From Chloranthus sessilifolius (Eukaryota > Streptophyta > Magnoliopsida > Chloranthales > Chloranthaceae), in NCBI GenBank assembly GCA_021018995.1, contig CM037598.1:70388671-70452670 (forward strand): a stretch of 64,000 nucleotides of DNA. Reading direction: 5' to 3'. Position numbers and translations under genes: made by a program. Each line of letters starts with the position of its first letter. The first letter of the stretch is position 1. Below are positions 1-10,503 of the stretch, piece after piece. The notes beneath the pieces were generated by a model that did no database searches, was not told the origin of the DNA, and saw only the letters and a list, made by a program, of their open reading frames with translations.

Positions 1-20
1 CTTGGTTTAGCCTTTTTGCC

Positions 21-55
21 CTTCCTTTCATCTTTTCCTTTCCTTTCTTTTTTCT
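21..55 (-). other. Possible polypurine tract next to an unseen 3' LTR
   Basis: The + strand is almost pure pyrimidine here, so the minus strand (the element's sense) is almost pure purine. A polypurine tract just before the 3' LTR would be expected near this place. The LTR itself is off the window, so this is only a candidate. Confidence 0.3.
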
Positions 56-104
56 AGTGGGTCCATCGTCATACATTGATTGATTTTATAAAGAACATCT
101 TTGT

Positions 105-1217
105 ATGTCCATGGACCCGCCTTCGAAAAGGGGCCCAAGCTCTTATACGGGGGCTGGTATACTTCCCTGTTTGGACCCGGGGCCCAGTTTTTTGCAAAAA
201 TGGCATGATAGCTTGGCTGAGAGCGAGCTTGTTGTTCTGAATTGTCTCGGGTTGTCCCGCCTTTCCTCTCTCCTTGCTATTCCTCTGTTGCCCAACCTGC
301 TGCAGGCGGCCTTGGCTTCGTGGGACCATAGGGCCCATGTATTTAGATTTGGGTCTAGGGAACTGACCCCAACCTTGGAAGAGTTGGCCTCTATTACTGG
401 CTTGAAGATGCATCGAGGCCTTGCTAAAGTGGTGCCCAATCCGGGGTATGCAAAGACGGTCCACACGGTTCTTGGTTTAAAAAAGGGTGGGTATGAGAAA
501 TATTTCGCCGAAGGGCCCACTATGTGTTCGGTGAAATTCCTGAGAGAACTTTTCGGCGACTCGAGTCTCTGAAAGTTGCCCATTCGAGATCCCTTCAATG
601 TAAAGGCCTTTACCCTTTATTTGCTGTCGGAAGTTCTCTTCTTTACTGGGGGCGAGACCTTTTCCCTTGGGCTGTCCGACGTCTTGACTGAGTTGGAGGG
701 AGGCCGCTCACTGGTGCACCTAGTCTTGGCTGAGATGTATCAGGGCTTGGATGCCTCGGCCTCGGGCCGGGTTGGGATTCTCAGCGGGAGCCCGCTCCTT
801 GTTCAGATTTGGCTAGGAGAGCATTTGGCTATTATGGGGCCTGTGCCGCGATTGTGCTTGATAAGAGGGGACGTGGCTCGGGGCTTTCTGATCCGGTGCT
901 CTAGATTGCCTCATGGGAGCGCCGAGGAGCTGAGTACGTGGCTATCAGATGCGGAGCTGATCTGGCAGCTTCCCTGGTTGGACAGCACCTTTCCGATTGT
1001 CCGCTCTCGAGATTGTGAGGGTATCACCCTATTGGGGTTGACCGGTAGCACATATTATTTCCCATCTCGGGTGCTTCGTCAGTTCGGGTATACTCAACAT
1101 GTGCCATGCTCTGTGAGGCCACCTTTGTGCTCTCTGATATTTTCTCGGGGTTCTCTCAGTGATCTCGACCGTATAGCCGCCCTCTGGGAGACCCGCCAAA
1201 TGACATGTGTAGCTTAG
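105..1217 (+). pseudogene. DUF7745-like plant transposon-associated protein, antisense to the Tat element, one in-frame stop
   Basis: One frame runs from an ATG at 105 to a TAG at 1215-1217 (370 codons), broken only by a TGA at codon 156 (570-572). The N-terminal half has the phrases ALASWDHRAHVFRFG and ELTPTLEELASITGL (about residues 65-100). The C-terminal half has LVHLVLAEMYQGLDA and PLLVQIWLGEHLAIMGP. I recognise these as the DUF7745 family, a plant-mobile-domain-like family common next to plant gypsy elements; its biochemical role is unknown to me. The ORF runs opposite to gag-pol and sits between pol and the expected 3' LTR, as antisense ORFs do in some Tat elements. The TGA lies where CGA would give arginine, which fits methyl-CpG decay. 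Any promoter would be in the unseen 3' LTR. Confidence 0.7.
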
Positions 1218-1640
1218 TTCGCGTCCTCTCCTGACATGAGGTTTGGCTGGTATCTGAGGAATTACCTACCCCTAGCCTAGTTTCAGTAGATGTGATAGAG
1301 ACGGGGCCTTGGCCATGTAAGGAAGCGATGCTTCAAACCAGGATCAAGTCTCTTTCTGTAGAGAGGCTGGCTTTGACCGAGGCTTTGGAGAAAGAAAGGG
1401 TCAGAGCTGAGATTGCTTGAGAGCCGCCACAATGAGAGTGAGGTTCTTCTTGACTGGCTTTTGATCGAGTCTCAGTATTGACGTTTCACGGAGACGGCAG
1501 AAGAGTCTTCATGGTAGGTGGATGTCTGATCGAAATGCTCGCAAGGACTCTCTTCTTGCGGAGATCAATGCTTTGAAGCGTGCTCCCTGCCCTTGACCTG
1601 TTCCTCCACATATCATAGATCATATACATGGAGGGGAGGA
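1218..1640 (+). other. Decayed tail of the antisense ORF, coiled-coil-like
   Basis: Beyond the TAG at 1215-1217, one frame from about 1328 still reads like a charged, heptad-rich helix (LQTRIKSLSVERLALTEALE, then more Glu/Arg/Lys) before stops appear. Related DUF7745 proteins often end in a long coiled coil, so this is probably the former C-terminus now separated by stops or frameshifts. The assignment rests on composition only. Confidence 0.4.
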
Positions 1641-3161
1641 ATGCCCCCTAACAGAGATCTCTTTTTAGGTTATTTTTCTCTTTTTTTTTTTTTTGTTATA
1701 TATATACGCATATATATACTTCTCTTTTTTTTTTTGGGTTTTTGTTTGTAAAGAAGGCAGCAAAATAGAAAGTGTGTCACGTCGTTATCTTTTTGGGACG
1801 TAACACTCCGCACGTAATACTGTAAGAAATGGAATAAAACCTATACATACATATATTTTTTTGTTTTTCGACTTTTTCCTTCGTCCGTTTCGCAATGTAA
1901 GGCTTTTTATGGAGATTTTCTCCTCCACAAAGTGGGGCTTTTTATGGGAAAGGAAAATCTATTATCTTTTTTGAAATTTTCTCCTTTTGAATTTTTTTGT
2001 GACGTCGGTAATTACAAGGCCAAACCAGTGGGTATTTTCTTGAGCATGGTCGAACCCTGTTCATGAGATACAAGTTTTTTCCTTTAAACATGGGAAGGTC
2101 AGCTTCCCTGGGATTGGTCTAGTCTTCTGTCTTTCCCCTTGGTCATGCGTCAGACGCCGCGGTAGAGACGACATACTTGATCGGGATATGATCCAATTTT
2201 CACGTGAGTGGCCCAGCAAAGGGGAGAAGAGGCTCAAGGGGTCCAAACTAAAATAGGCGGGCTAGAACAGGTCTTCTCCTAATCTCTCTTTTCTTGACAT
2301 TTTTGCTCATAGCGCCCAAGACGGGTTTTTGCCATGCCCGTCATCCCTGTTTTTACCCGTAGCGCCCTTTCGGGTTTTCACTACGTCCATGGGTTCGCTT
2401 TCTTACCTCAGGTGCCCTTTCAGGTTTTCACCTGGTCCGCGTGAGTTCGTTGTTTTTACTCGTGGCGCCCTTGCGGGTTTTCACCACGTCCATCTTGCTT
2501 TGAACTCAAATTATTTTTTCTTCTTTTTTTTTCTTTGTTTTCTTTTAGAACCAGAAGGCCACGACATGGACGTCGATTCCGTCATAGCCGGCTGAATGAA
2601 GTTCTGTGTGGTTTGTTAACTCTACTTGTTCTGATGCAATAGATGCTATGACCGCTTGTGGACCTTAAAGAGGGCTTTCTTCCGGGTTATAATGTGGCCG
2701 GGGTTCAAACAGGTTGAGTTTTTCTGGGAATTTGGATCTAAGCTTTGAGTGAATTTGGTGACTCCTCTTTCTTTCCGAAGGCTCTTTTTTTTTGGTACAT
2801 GCCCCAATCACTTCTCTCCTTTTTTTTTTTTTTTTTTTCTTTAGTCCTGGTCCCCCTCTTTTTTTGGGGGGGGTTTTGCTTTCTTCTTTTTCTTTCTCTT
2901 TTTTCTTTTTTTTGGTTTGGATTTTCCCTCTTTTCTCTTTTTCTAGAAATTTGGGAGGAGTATATGAAAGAAATGGTTATTGGCCCGGCGTGTGTAGCAA
3001 AAGGGTGAAGGTTTCAGGGAATATTTCTTTTGGGCTACTTGTCTTTGAAATGATGGCCTCTTCTATGGGGTCCTTAAGCGGTCACGCATCTACTTTTATC
3101 AAAACTCACCTTGTCTCAAGACCTATGAGTAGAACTTACGGAGGTATCCAGCGTTGATGGG
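1641..3161. other. Tat element 3' noncoding region
   Basis: I see no convincing gene. The stretch is rich in T runs (1678-1735, 2507-2545, 2815-2945), includes a short AT palindrome around 1698-1720 with a central ACGCAT, and holds a set of four hairpin repeats (separate entry). Short ORFs here are poly-Phe/Ser artefacts of the T runs. Confidence 0.6.
2306..2490. repeat. Four tandem hairpin repeats, period 50-52 bp, with compensatory stem changes
   Basis: Copies start near 2308, 2358, 2409 and 2461. Each has a GCGCCC or GTGCCC core, a short gap, GGGTTTT or AGGTTTT, and outer arms that pair: CGTAG (2358-2362) with CTACG (2381-2385), CAGGTG (2409-2414) with CACCTG (2429-2434), CGTGG (2461-2465) with CCACG (2484-2488), and five of six pairs between 2308-2313 and 2331-2336. 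An inner CCC/GGG helix is also possible. Arm sequences differ between copies yet pairing is kept. The repeat lies in the element's 3' noncoding region. Confidence 0.75.
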
Positions 3162-4190
3162 CTAAGGAAAGTGGTCTCCGTCCATGGTGGCGAGGCGAAC
3201 GGCGTATCCTGGCAAAACCTCTCGGACGACGTTGGGTCCTTCCCAATTTGGCCAAAACTTCCCTCTTGGATCAACGTGGAGAGTCGGGAAAATTTTCTTC
3301 AGTACAGTGTCTCCTACCTTTAGATCTCGGCCGCAGACGCGCTTATTGTAAGCACGTGCAATTCTCCTCTGATAGATCTGGGTGTGGCACAAGGCCAGGA
3401 GTCTTTTCTCGTCAATTAAATCCAACTGCTCAAAACGAGCTCTTTCCCTCTCAGCCTCGGGTAGATGGGATTCCAAAAGGATACGGAGTGACGGTTCTTC
3501 GACCTCAACGGGTAGCATGACCTCGGTTCCATACACAAGGGAGAATGGCGTTGCCCCTGTAGCGGTACGAATAGACGTTCTATAGGCCCAAAGTGCGAAG
3601 GGTAACTGCTCACTCCAATCTCTGTAAGTGACTACCATCTTCTCTAGGATGCAGATCAGAGTTTTGTTGGCTGCCTCCACAGCTCCATTTGTCTGCGGCT
3701 TGTATGGGGATGATCGATGATGTTTGATCTGGAACTGCTCACACAAGGCCTGGATGCGCCTATTAGCAAAATTAGTGCCATTATCAGTGATGATATCTTT
3801 GGGTACGCTGAATCTGCAAATGATGTTGTTCTTGATGAACTTCTCAACATGACTAGCCTTAATGCTTGTGTAGGAGGCTGCCTCTACCCGCTTCGTAAAG
3901 TATTCTACTGCGACGAGGATGAACTGATGCCCGTTGGAAGCTTTAGGATTGATCTTGCCGATGACGTCGAGACCCCAGGTGGCGAACGGCCAAGGAGTGG
4001 CCATGATGTGTAAATCAATGGCCGGAGCATGTATTAGGCTGGAGTGTTCTTGACACTTGTAGCACTTCTGTACGTGTTTGCAGCAATCGGTCTCCAATGT
4101 GGTCCAAAAGTATCCTTGCCTCAGAATTTTCTTAGCGAGCATGTGTCCACTGACGTGTGCCCCGCAGACTCCCTCATGAATCTCTTTCAT
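3162..4190 (-). pseudogene. Integrase domain of the Tat polyprotein (domain itself open)
   Basis: A 342-residue open frame. Near its start it has an HHCC zinc finger (histidines in GVCGAHVSGH, then CYKC). The rve catalytic core follows, with the DDE residues visible as Asp in WGLDVIG, Asp in IITDNGTNF and Glu in NGAVEAAN. The C-terminal part continues through ARFEQLDLIDEKR to a basic tail with WPNWEGPNVV. It would cut and join element cDNA into host DNA. It follows the second RNase H in the same frame and the end at 3162 is probably near the natural polyprotein end. The domain has no internal stop, but the upstream polyprotein is broken, so it cannot be made as a full Gag-Pol. Confidence 0.9.
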
Positions 4191-4370
4191 GATCTCAATT
4201 GCTTCTCTCCGGATTAGGCATCAGAGCAGAATATTGTCGTGAGACCGTCTATACAGGAGATCACCGCAGATGACGTAGTTCGTTGCCAATCGTTGGATGG
4301 TGCGTATGTCTACCTTTGATGTTCCTTCCGGGATAGTTCGGGTTCCGAGGAAATTCTTGATGTCCGAGAA

Positions 4371-4898
4371 CTAGGGTGGTTCATTGTCTACCTCCATAGG
4401 TCCCTCGATTAGGTGACAGAAAGCCGATTCGTTTCTCTGCTCTATCATGACCGGCTTCATCACAACTCCGTATGGAATCTCAACCATAGAGGCCAGGGTA
4501 GCCAGGGCGTCAGCAAACCGATTCCTTGCTCGTGGTACATAGGAGAAGGTGACCTCTTCAAAGCAGGCTATCAGATCCTCCAGATGCTCATGGTATGGGA
4601 TCAGTTTCTCATCCTTGGTCTTCCAATCTCCGTTGGTCTGGCATATAATTAACTGTGAATCTCCAAAGACCCTAAGGTGAGTTATATTCAAATCAAGAGC
4701 AGCCTGTAAACCAGCTGTGCAGGCCTCATACTCGGCCATATTGTTGGTGCATGGGAAGTTCAATTTGATTGAGATGGGTACATGCGATCCTCTTGGTGAG
4801 ATAAGAATAGCGCCAACTCCTTGGCCTTCAACATGTGATGCCCCATCAAAGTGCATTACCCAGGACTCCTTTGTTTCCTCAGTATCCTCGTCAATCAT
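4371..4898 (-). pseudogene. Second (archaeal-type) RNase H domain, Tat-lineage marker
   Basis: About 175 residues resembling the RVT_3/RNase H1-like fold. The four acidic residues of the active site are visible in order: Asp in MHFDGAS, Glu in NMAEYEAC, Asp in VFGDSQLI and Asp in RFADALATLAS. It is distinct from the ordinary RNase H that follows RT at 5318-5055 and lies between that domain and integrase. This duplicate domain is the known marker of Tat-group elements. It is in the same frame as the integrase downstream, separated by a stop. Confidence 0.9.
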
Positions 4899-5054
4899 GA
4901 ACAGAATGTCCTCATCAGGGAATTCGGTCCTTAGAGGCTCATAGTCTGGCAGAGGGTTCTCAATAAGATGGTCAGTGAGTGCCTGCCCCTTAATCGATTT
5001 CTGGGTGACATAGGTAATGTCAAATTCGGATAGGAGTAGTTGCCATCGTGCAGT

Positions 5055-6601
5055 TCAACCAGTGAGAGCCGATTTCTCAAATAGGTACTTCAATGGATCC
5101 ATCCGTGCTAGAAGTAGAACGGCTTGGGATAATAGGTAGTGTCGAAGTCTTTGAGTAGCCCAAATGAGCGCCAAGCATGCTTTCTCCAGATGAGAATAGC
5201 GCGTCTCGTAATCAGTGAATTTCTTGCTTAGGTAATAGATGGCTTGCTCTTTTTTTTCTGTCTCATCATGCTGTCCTAACACACAGCCCATGGAAGACTC
5301 TGTTGTGGACAGGTACATTTCAGGGATCTATCAGGTACAGGCGGTACCAATACCGGAGGATTTAGGAGATAACCCTTGATCTTATCAAATGCAGCTTGGC
5401 AGTCATCATTCCACTCAACTGGTGAGTCCTTTCTCAGTAGCTTGAAGATTGGTGCACATATCGGAGTTAACTGTGCAATGAACCGGCTGATGTACTGGAT
5501 TCTGCTTAAAAAGCCTCTGACTTCCTTCTCTGTAGACGGTGGCGGCATTTCAGTAATGGCCTTGATCCTGGTCAGATCGACCTCAATCCCTCTCCTACTG
5601 ACAATAAAGCCCAACAACTTTCCTGACATAGCGCCAAAGGCGCACTTTTGGGGGTTCAACCGTAACCTGTACTTTCTCAACCTCTCGAACAACTTCTGGA
5701 GGTTTATCAAGTGGTCCTCCCTTTCTGGTGATTTGGAAATCATGTCATCAACATACACTTTAATCTCTCGGTGCATCATGTCATGGAACAGGGCCGTCAT
5801 TGCTCTTTGATAGGTTGCCCCAGCGTTCTTCAGCCCGAATGACATTACTTTGTAGCAGAAGGTTTCCCAGGGGGTAATGAACGCTGTCTTCTAGAGATCA
5901 ACCTCTGCCATCTTTATTTGATTGTATCCTGAGAATCCATCCATAAACGAGAGCATCCCGTGCTTTGCAGTATTATCGACCAAGATATCAATGTGTGGTA
6001 GCGGAAAGTCATCCTTAGGGCTTGCCTTGTTGAGATTTCATAAATCAATACACATTCGAACCTTTCCATCCTTCTTCAGTACGGGGACGATATTGGCCAG
6101 CCACTGGGGGTACTTGGATACCATGAGGAAACCTGCGTCATACTGCTTAATGACCTCGTCCTTCACCTTCAACATCCATTCGGGTCGGAGGCGTCTCAGC
6201 TTCTGTTTAACCGGCTTAACATCGGGGTAGAGTGGCAACTCATGCTCAACCAGATCGGTATCCAAACCAGGCATGTCTTCATACGACCATGTGAAGACGT
6301 CTTGGTATGACCGAAGGAAGTCTATCATACCTTTCCTCTCTGCAGGGGACAACGATGTTCCGATTTTGGTGATTCTGAGGGCCTCTTTGGTGCCCAAATT
6401 GACATCCTCCGTCTCTTCGACGATCGGGGTAGGGCCATGCTCAAAATCAGCAAATTGTTTGAGGAGCTCATTGGTTTGACCTCCCTCATCCAAACTCGTG
6501 ACTCCTACCTCTTCTTGTATTTCTACAGGAAAGGGGTCGGCTTCACGTGGGACGGGTAGCACGACATCAATTTTAATTTTATTGGGAATTTTAAAGGACA
6601 A
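5055..6601 (-). pseudogene. Reverse transcriptase and RNase H region of the Tat polyprotein, broken
   Basis: The minus strand reads through the RT N-terminus (6601-6038, with QKLRRLRPEW and KKDGKVRMCIDL), the palm with the catalytic YVDDM motif (near 5750), the thumb, and an RNase H domain (5318-5055, with SSMGCVLGQHD and YLSKKFTDYE). Breaks: a TGA just after MCIDL (about 6038-6040), a TAG in the fingers/palm part (about 5893-5895) and a frame change near 5276-5318 between RT and RNase H. The stop after MCIDL lies where arginine is usual and fits CGA to TGA decay. RT and RNase H would make element cDNA inside virus-like particles; this copy cannot do so without readthrough. Confidence 0.9.
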
Positions 6602-6722
6602 TATTTTTGGAATTGGTATTTTTTCTATTTTTATGGTCTTTTACATTTTTTCGGAGGTCAGCCCTGGTGAGGTGGATCTCTATATATACAAGGTAGAGTG
6701 GTCCGGAGGCTAACCTCACTTT
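6602..6722 (-). other. Gap between protease-side ORF and RT ORF, possible intron or decay
   Basis: About 120 bp without an open frame separate the protease/linker ORF (ending 6723) from the RT ORF (starting 6601), and the frame differs across it. Some Tat elements (Ogre) are known to carry an intron in this area. A GT appears soon after the upstream ORF end, but I do not see a clear acceptor, so intron versus simple indel decay is open. Confidence 0.3.
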
Positions 6723-8168
6723 TTACAGGTTGTTTTTTTTTGGGGAGTCGGTGCCGTTTTCACGGTATTTGGCGGCTCCCAGGAGTTGGGGCAAGGATGC
6801 CCAGTTACTCACCCGCGAGGCTTGGCCTTTACCTCTTTGATTGAGAGCGGCATCGGTAGGCTCTTGCAGTTCCTCCCTCAACATATTTACAGAGGGATCC
6901 TCTGGGACTCTGTCCTCTATGGTTAGGATGGGCCCAGAGTGGCTGGTGCCGGAGTGATAGGTGGACCGAGGAACTTCTTCCTCAAATAAGAAAAGGGCGG
7001 CTAAGTCTATCTCGAAGTTTGGGGGGATGATGTAGGGATTGGTGGGGGGGACGAAAGCAGGCTTATGTGGGGTAACCCTCGTCTCCCCATTTAGATCAAT
7101 TTTTACTACCCTGGCACTCACAAAGGTTTCACAGATGTGGGGGCGAGCGTGAGGTTCTTCTTCCAAGATGATTCCTTTGGCCTTGGCGACTGCTGCGGCT
7201 CACATCTTTTCCTTGGCTTCTTTGACTTCTTCTTTGGGCCTGTAGCCTAAGCCGAATTTAGTTTGTTGCCCCTTGGCCTTGACGGGGTCTCTTCTTCTTT
7301 GGAGGCGTGAGCCCAGCCCTTTCCCTTTTTGATGGCCCCATCTGTGGAGCATGAACACAACTGCGTCCATTCCTCCCCCAATTTTATTCGGGGTCTTTTC
7401 AGTTGGTCCGAGGGTGATGGCTGAGAAGTCATACTCGAATCGGTGAAGATCGGAGTCCTCTGCTGTGTGCGGTATGTTCAGCACTTTCGGATTCTCAATA
7501 TGCAGAGTGCTTCTTTCCCGGTCTTCTCTGCTCTCGCCCAATATGGTGACAATTTTTCCTTCCGAGATGAATCGGAGCTTTTGGTGCAGGGTAGATGGTA
7601 TTGCTCCGAGCTTATGTATCCATGGCCGGCCCAATAGCAGATTGAAAGTAGACTTGATGTCCATCACCTGAAAGGGGGTGGTGAAGGTTTGCGGCCCGAG
7701 GATCAGGTCGAGGTCTACTTCTCCTATGATTTCTCTTCTGATGTTGTCGAATCCCCTGGCGCTTGATATGGATGGCCGGAAGGTGTCGGGGTTCGCACCA
7801 ATTTTGATTGTCGTCCTTAGAGGGCATACGTTCAATGCCGACCCGTTGTCGATTCGGACCAATGGCACCACCAAGTTTCCTACTTCCACTATTATATTCA
7901 AGGGCTTAGAGTGGTCATTCCCCTCGATTGGTAGGTTCGCATCAGTGAATGAGATGACATTTGGGGCCAACACTTGCCCTATTATTTCTCCTACTTCATC
8001 TGGAGTTACGTGGGTGGAGAGATGTGCGTCCTTGAGTGCTCCCATTAGGGCTTGGAAGTGGAGCGGGGACGTGATTAACAAATCCCACACAGTAATATGT
8101 GCGGGTGTTCTCTTGAGTTGCGTCTCTAGTATATGCTCTCTGGCCATTTTTTCAAAGAGATTCCCCAC
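6723..8168 (-). pseudogene. Retropepsin-like protease, G-patch-like motif and linker of the Tat polyprotein
   Basis: From 8168 the frame encodes an aspartic-protease domain whose active-site triplet appears as DNGS (VRIDNGSALNVCPL) and whose later half has FNLLLGRPWIHKLGAIPST. This DNGS form is usual in this element group. Further on, near 7310-7370, the segment GHQKGKGLGSRLQ resembles a G-patch, a Gly-rich RNA-binding motif often seen in these polyproteins. A TGA at 7200-7202 separates this from an in-frame linker (7166-6723) rich in Glu and Pro that leads towards RT. The protease would process Gag-Pol. I am sure of the protease, less sure of the G-patch. Confidence 0.82.
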
Positions 8169-8387
8169 GACCTGTTCTTTCTTCTTCTCTTCTCCTCTAA
8201 CGGCCCCTAATGCTTTCGGCTGTGTAGAAATCGCTTTGACCGTAATAATTATTCAATGACCTCCTCTTGGTTGCACCCGACATTCATGTCTGTCTGTTCA
8301 TAGCTTAATGGCACCTGATGCGGGTCATAAGCAGGTTTCAGAATAAGGAAAGGAGTGCATGGTAATTCTGGGGGATTGGGTTGGACA

Positions 8388-9674
8388 CTACAGTTTCTCG
8401 GGTCCCACCAGGTTGACTCCAATGGGGGGCAGAATGGTAGTAGTGGGAATTGGCGGGGTTGAATTTGTGGGTGCAGGGGGGGCTTGTACAGGTATTGCCT
8501 GGGCTTGGTAAGGCCAATGGTGATTGGGAGCAGGTGATAAGGGGATTGGTTGAGGGGTTGCTTGCTTGGGTGGCAGTGGAGTTGGATTGGGGCCAAAATA
8601 ACTAAGGGTTGGCGGGAGTGTGACTGGGATGGAGGGATGGGGAGACATCTGAGGAGCGGGGTGATAAGGATATGAAGGGTTTGTATATGGGGTGGCATGG
8701 TGGGATGATGACGGGTTCGTGGATGATGTAGGGTAAATTAGGGGTGATGGAGTTGTGCATGGAGCGGGATGATTGGGACATGGCGGGGTAGTGGGTGGAA
8801 TAGGGGGATATGAAGGGTTCGTATAGGGGGTGGCATGGTGGGATGATGATGGATTTGTGGATGAAATGGGATAGATTGGGGATGATGGAGTTGTGCATGG
8901 AGCGGGGTGATTTGGGGGTGGTGGGATGGTATATTGGGTGGTGGGATTTGAAGGTGTGTATGGAATGGGGTAACTTGGGGATGACGGAGTAGTGTATTGG
9001 GTGGAGAGATTTGAGGGTGTGTATGGGGTAGGATAATACGGGGATGGCGGAGTTGTGTATGGTATGGGATGATTTGAGTGTGACGGAGGGGTGTATGGGG
9101 TAAATTGGGCGTGGGGTGGATATGTGTATGATTGCGGCGGGGTTGTGCCCGTTTGGATTTGATAGGCGGGAGCAGGAGTGGAAAAATACTGCCCTAAATC
9201 TAAGGGCTCCTCTTGGTATGCCGGTGCGGGGAAATAATCAGCTAGATACAACGACTCGATCACCCAAACAAATAGTTCATCTTCGTTCGACCTGGGGAGT
9301 GAAAACTCCTCCTGATTACTGATATAATTTGAAGGGTCAAACTCTTCTTCTTCCTCCTCTATCCAATGAATGTTAGGCCTGGGGCCTCCTGGGTGCGGTG
9401 GCAGAGGGGCTTGATGGATATTCTGGTTCTTCCCTTGAGGAAGTGGCGGGGGAATAATTTTTGTCGCCTCTATCAGATCTTGGACCGCGTGCTTTAACGG
9501 GAAACACCGGTCCGTAGGGTGACCCGGCCCCTGGTGGAAATTACAATGCAGATTCGTATCATAGTTCCTCGGTATGGGAAGGGGTGGCGGGTGAGGTTGG
9601 AGTAAATTGATCAGGCCTTTCTGTAGCAACACCGGCAATAAGACACTCAAGGATTGCCCCAACGGTGTGAACAC
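8388..9674 (-). pseudogene. Tat Gag C-terminal part: zinc knuckle and Pro-rich repeat linker
   Basis: Near the start (about 9555-9500) lies CNFHQGPGHPTDRC, a CX2HX4HX4C variant of the nucleocapsid zinc knuckle in which the second Cys is His; the following KHAVQDLI is also typical of this lineage. Downstream come an acidic patch (EEEEEEFD) and some 300 residues of low-complexity Pro/Thr/Ser/Tyr sequence. At DNA level the latter contains a tandem duplication with a 138-bp period (copies at 8674 and 8812). The knuckle would bind RNA; the Pro-rich part is a disordered linker to the protease. It is in frame with the protease ORF below (8168) but a stop intervenes. Confidence 0.75.
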
Positions 9675-9683
9675 TCGTTCAAA

Positions 9684-10479
9684 TCATGCTTTCATCTGCT
9701 CCTGGGCAAACGGGGCTCTTGGTCCATTGCTTGGCCTTGGTGCTTGCTTGAAGCGGGCTGGGGGTGGTTGTGTGACCTGGAGCTGTATCGGGGGGGCATT
9801 GGTATTGGCCTGGGGGTAAACAATGTTCTGTACCTCTGTCCCTGGTCTTCTTTCAATTCTTGGTTCGGCAGCTTTTCTAACCCCGGTGGCCCCGTTAGCC
9901 ACATTCCTTCCTAACCTGCCCTCTCTAATGACATCTTCGCAACGGTTGGCATTTCGGACCAGATCAGCAAAACTAAACTGCTGCTGATATACTAAAAAAT
10001 TTGCGATGACTGGGAGGGCTCCCTTGGTTATCAATTCAATCTGCTCATCATCGAGAATCCGGGAGTTACCTGAGCGGCCAATGCCCTCCACCTTCCCAAG
10101 TAAGTACTGAATGTTTCATTATGTCTTTGCTTTAGACAGGCCAAATCTGACTTGGCTCTATGTCCATGTTATAGACATATTGTTCTTGGAATAAGTGTGT
10201 CAGATCCTTCCAAGTTTTTATCATAGATGGCTCTAGGGATGTGAACCATCTCAGAGCTGGGCCTGTTAGACTTTTTTGGAACACTTTGATGAGGAGTCGT
10301 TCATCTCCGCCATATTGGCACATATCCCTACAATAAGATTTTAAGTGGGCGATGGGGTTGTCAGTGCCATTATACTTATCAAATGATGGCATTTTAAAAT
10401 TTTGTGGTAGGGGGACATCAGAGAACAAACATAAGTCTGAAAAGTCTGTTGAATGCAGTTCTACTCCTCCCATCTTCAT
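9684..10479 (-). pseudogene. Gag capsid core (Retrotrans_gag) of the Tat element, frameshifted
   Basis: The first ORF (10479-10132) has the capsid signature: LPQNFKMPSFDKYNGTDNP, then HLKSYCRDM, then FQKSLTGPALRWFTSLE and WKDLTHLFQEQY. It is the Retrotrans_gag fold that builds virus-like particles. The second ORF (10091-9684) continues it in another frame (DLVRNANRCEDVIREGR), so a frameshift lies between 10132 and 10091. The zinc knuckle follows at about 9555 in the frame of this second ORF. Confidence 0.85.
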
Positions 10480-10503
10480 CAGTTGCTTCTGTATTTTGTC
10501 TAT

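Noticed and set aside
2745..3157. Two + strand ORFs rich in Phe/Leu/Ser
   Set aside because: Made by T runs in the Tat 3' noncoding region; no domain.
3248..4013. + strand ORFs inside the integrase region
   Set aside because: Shadows of the minus-strand integrase frame.
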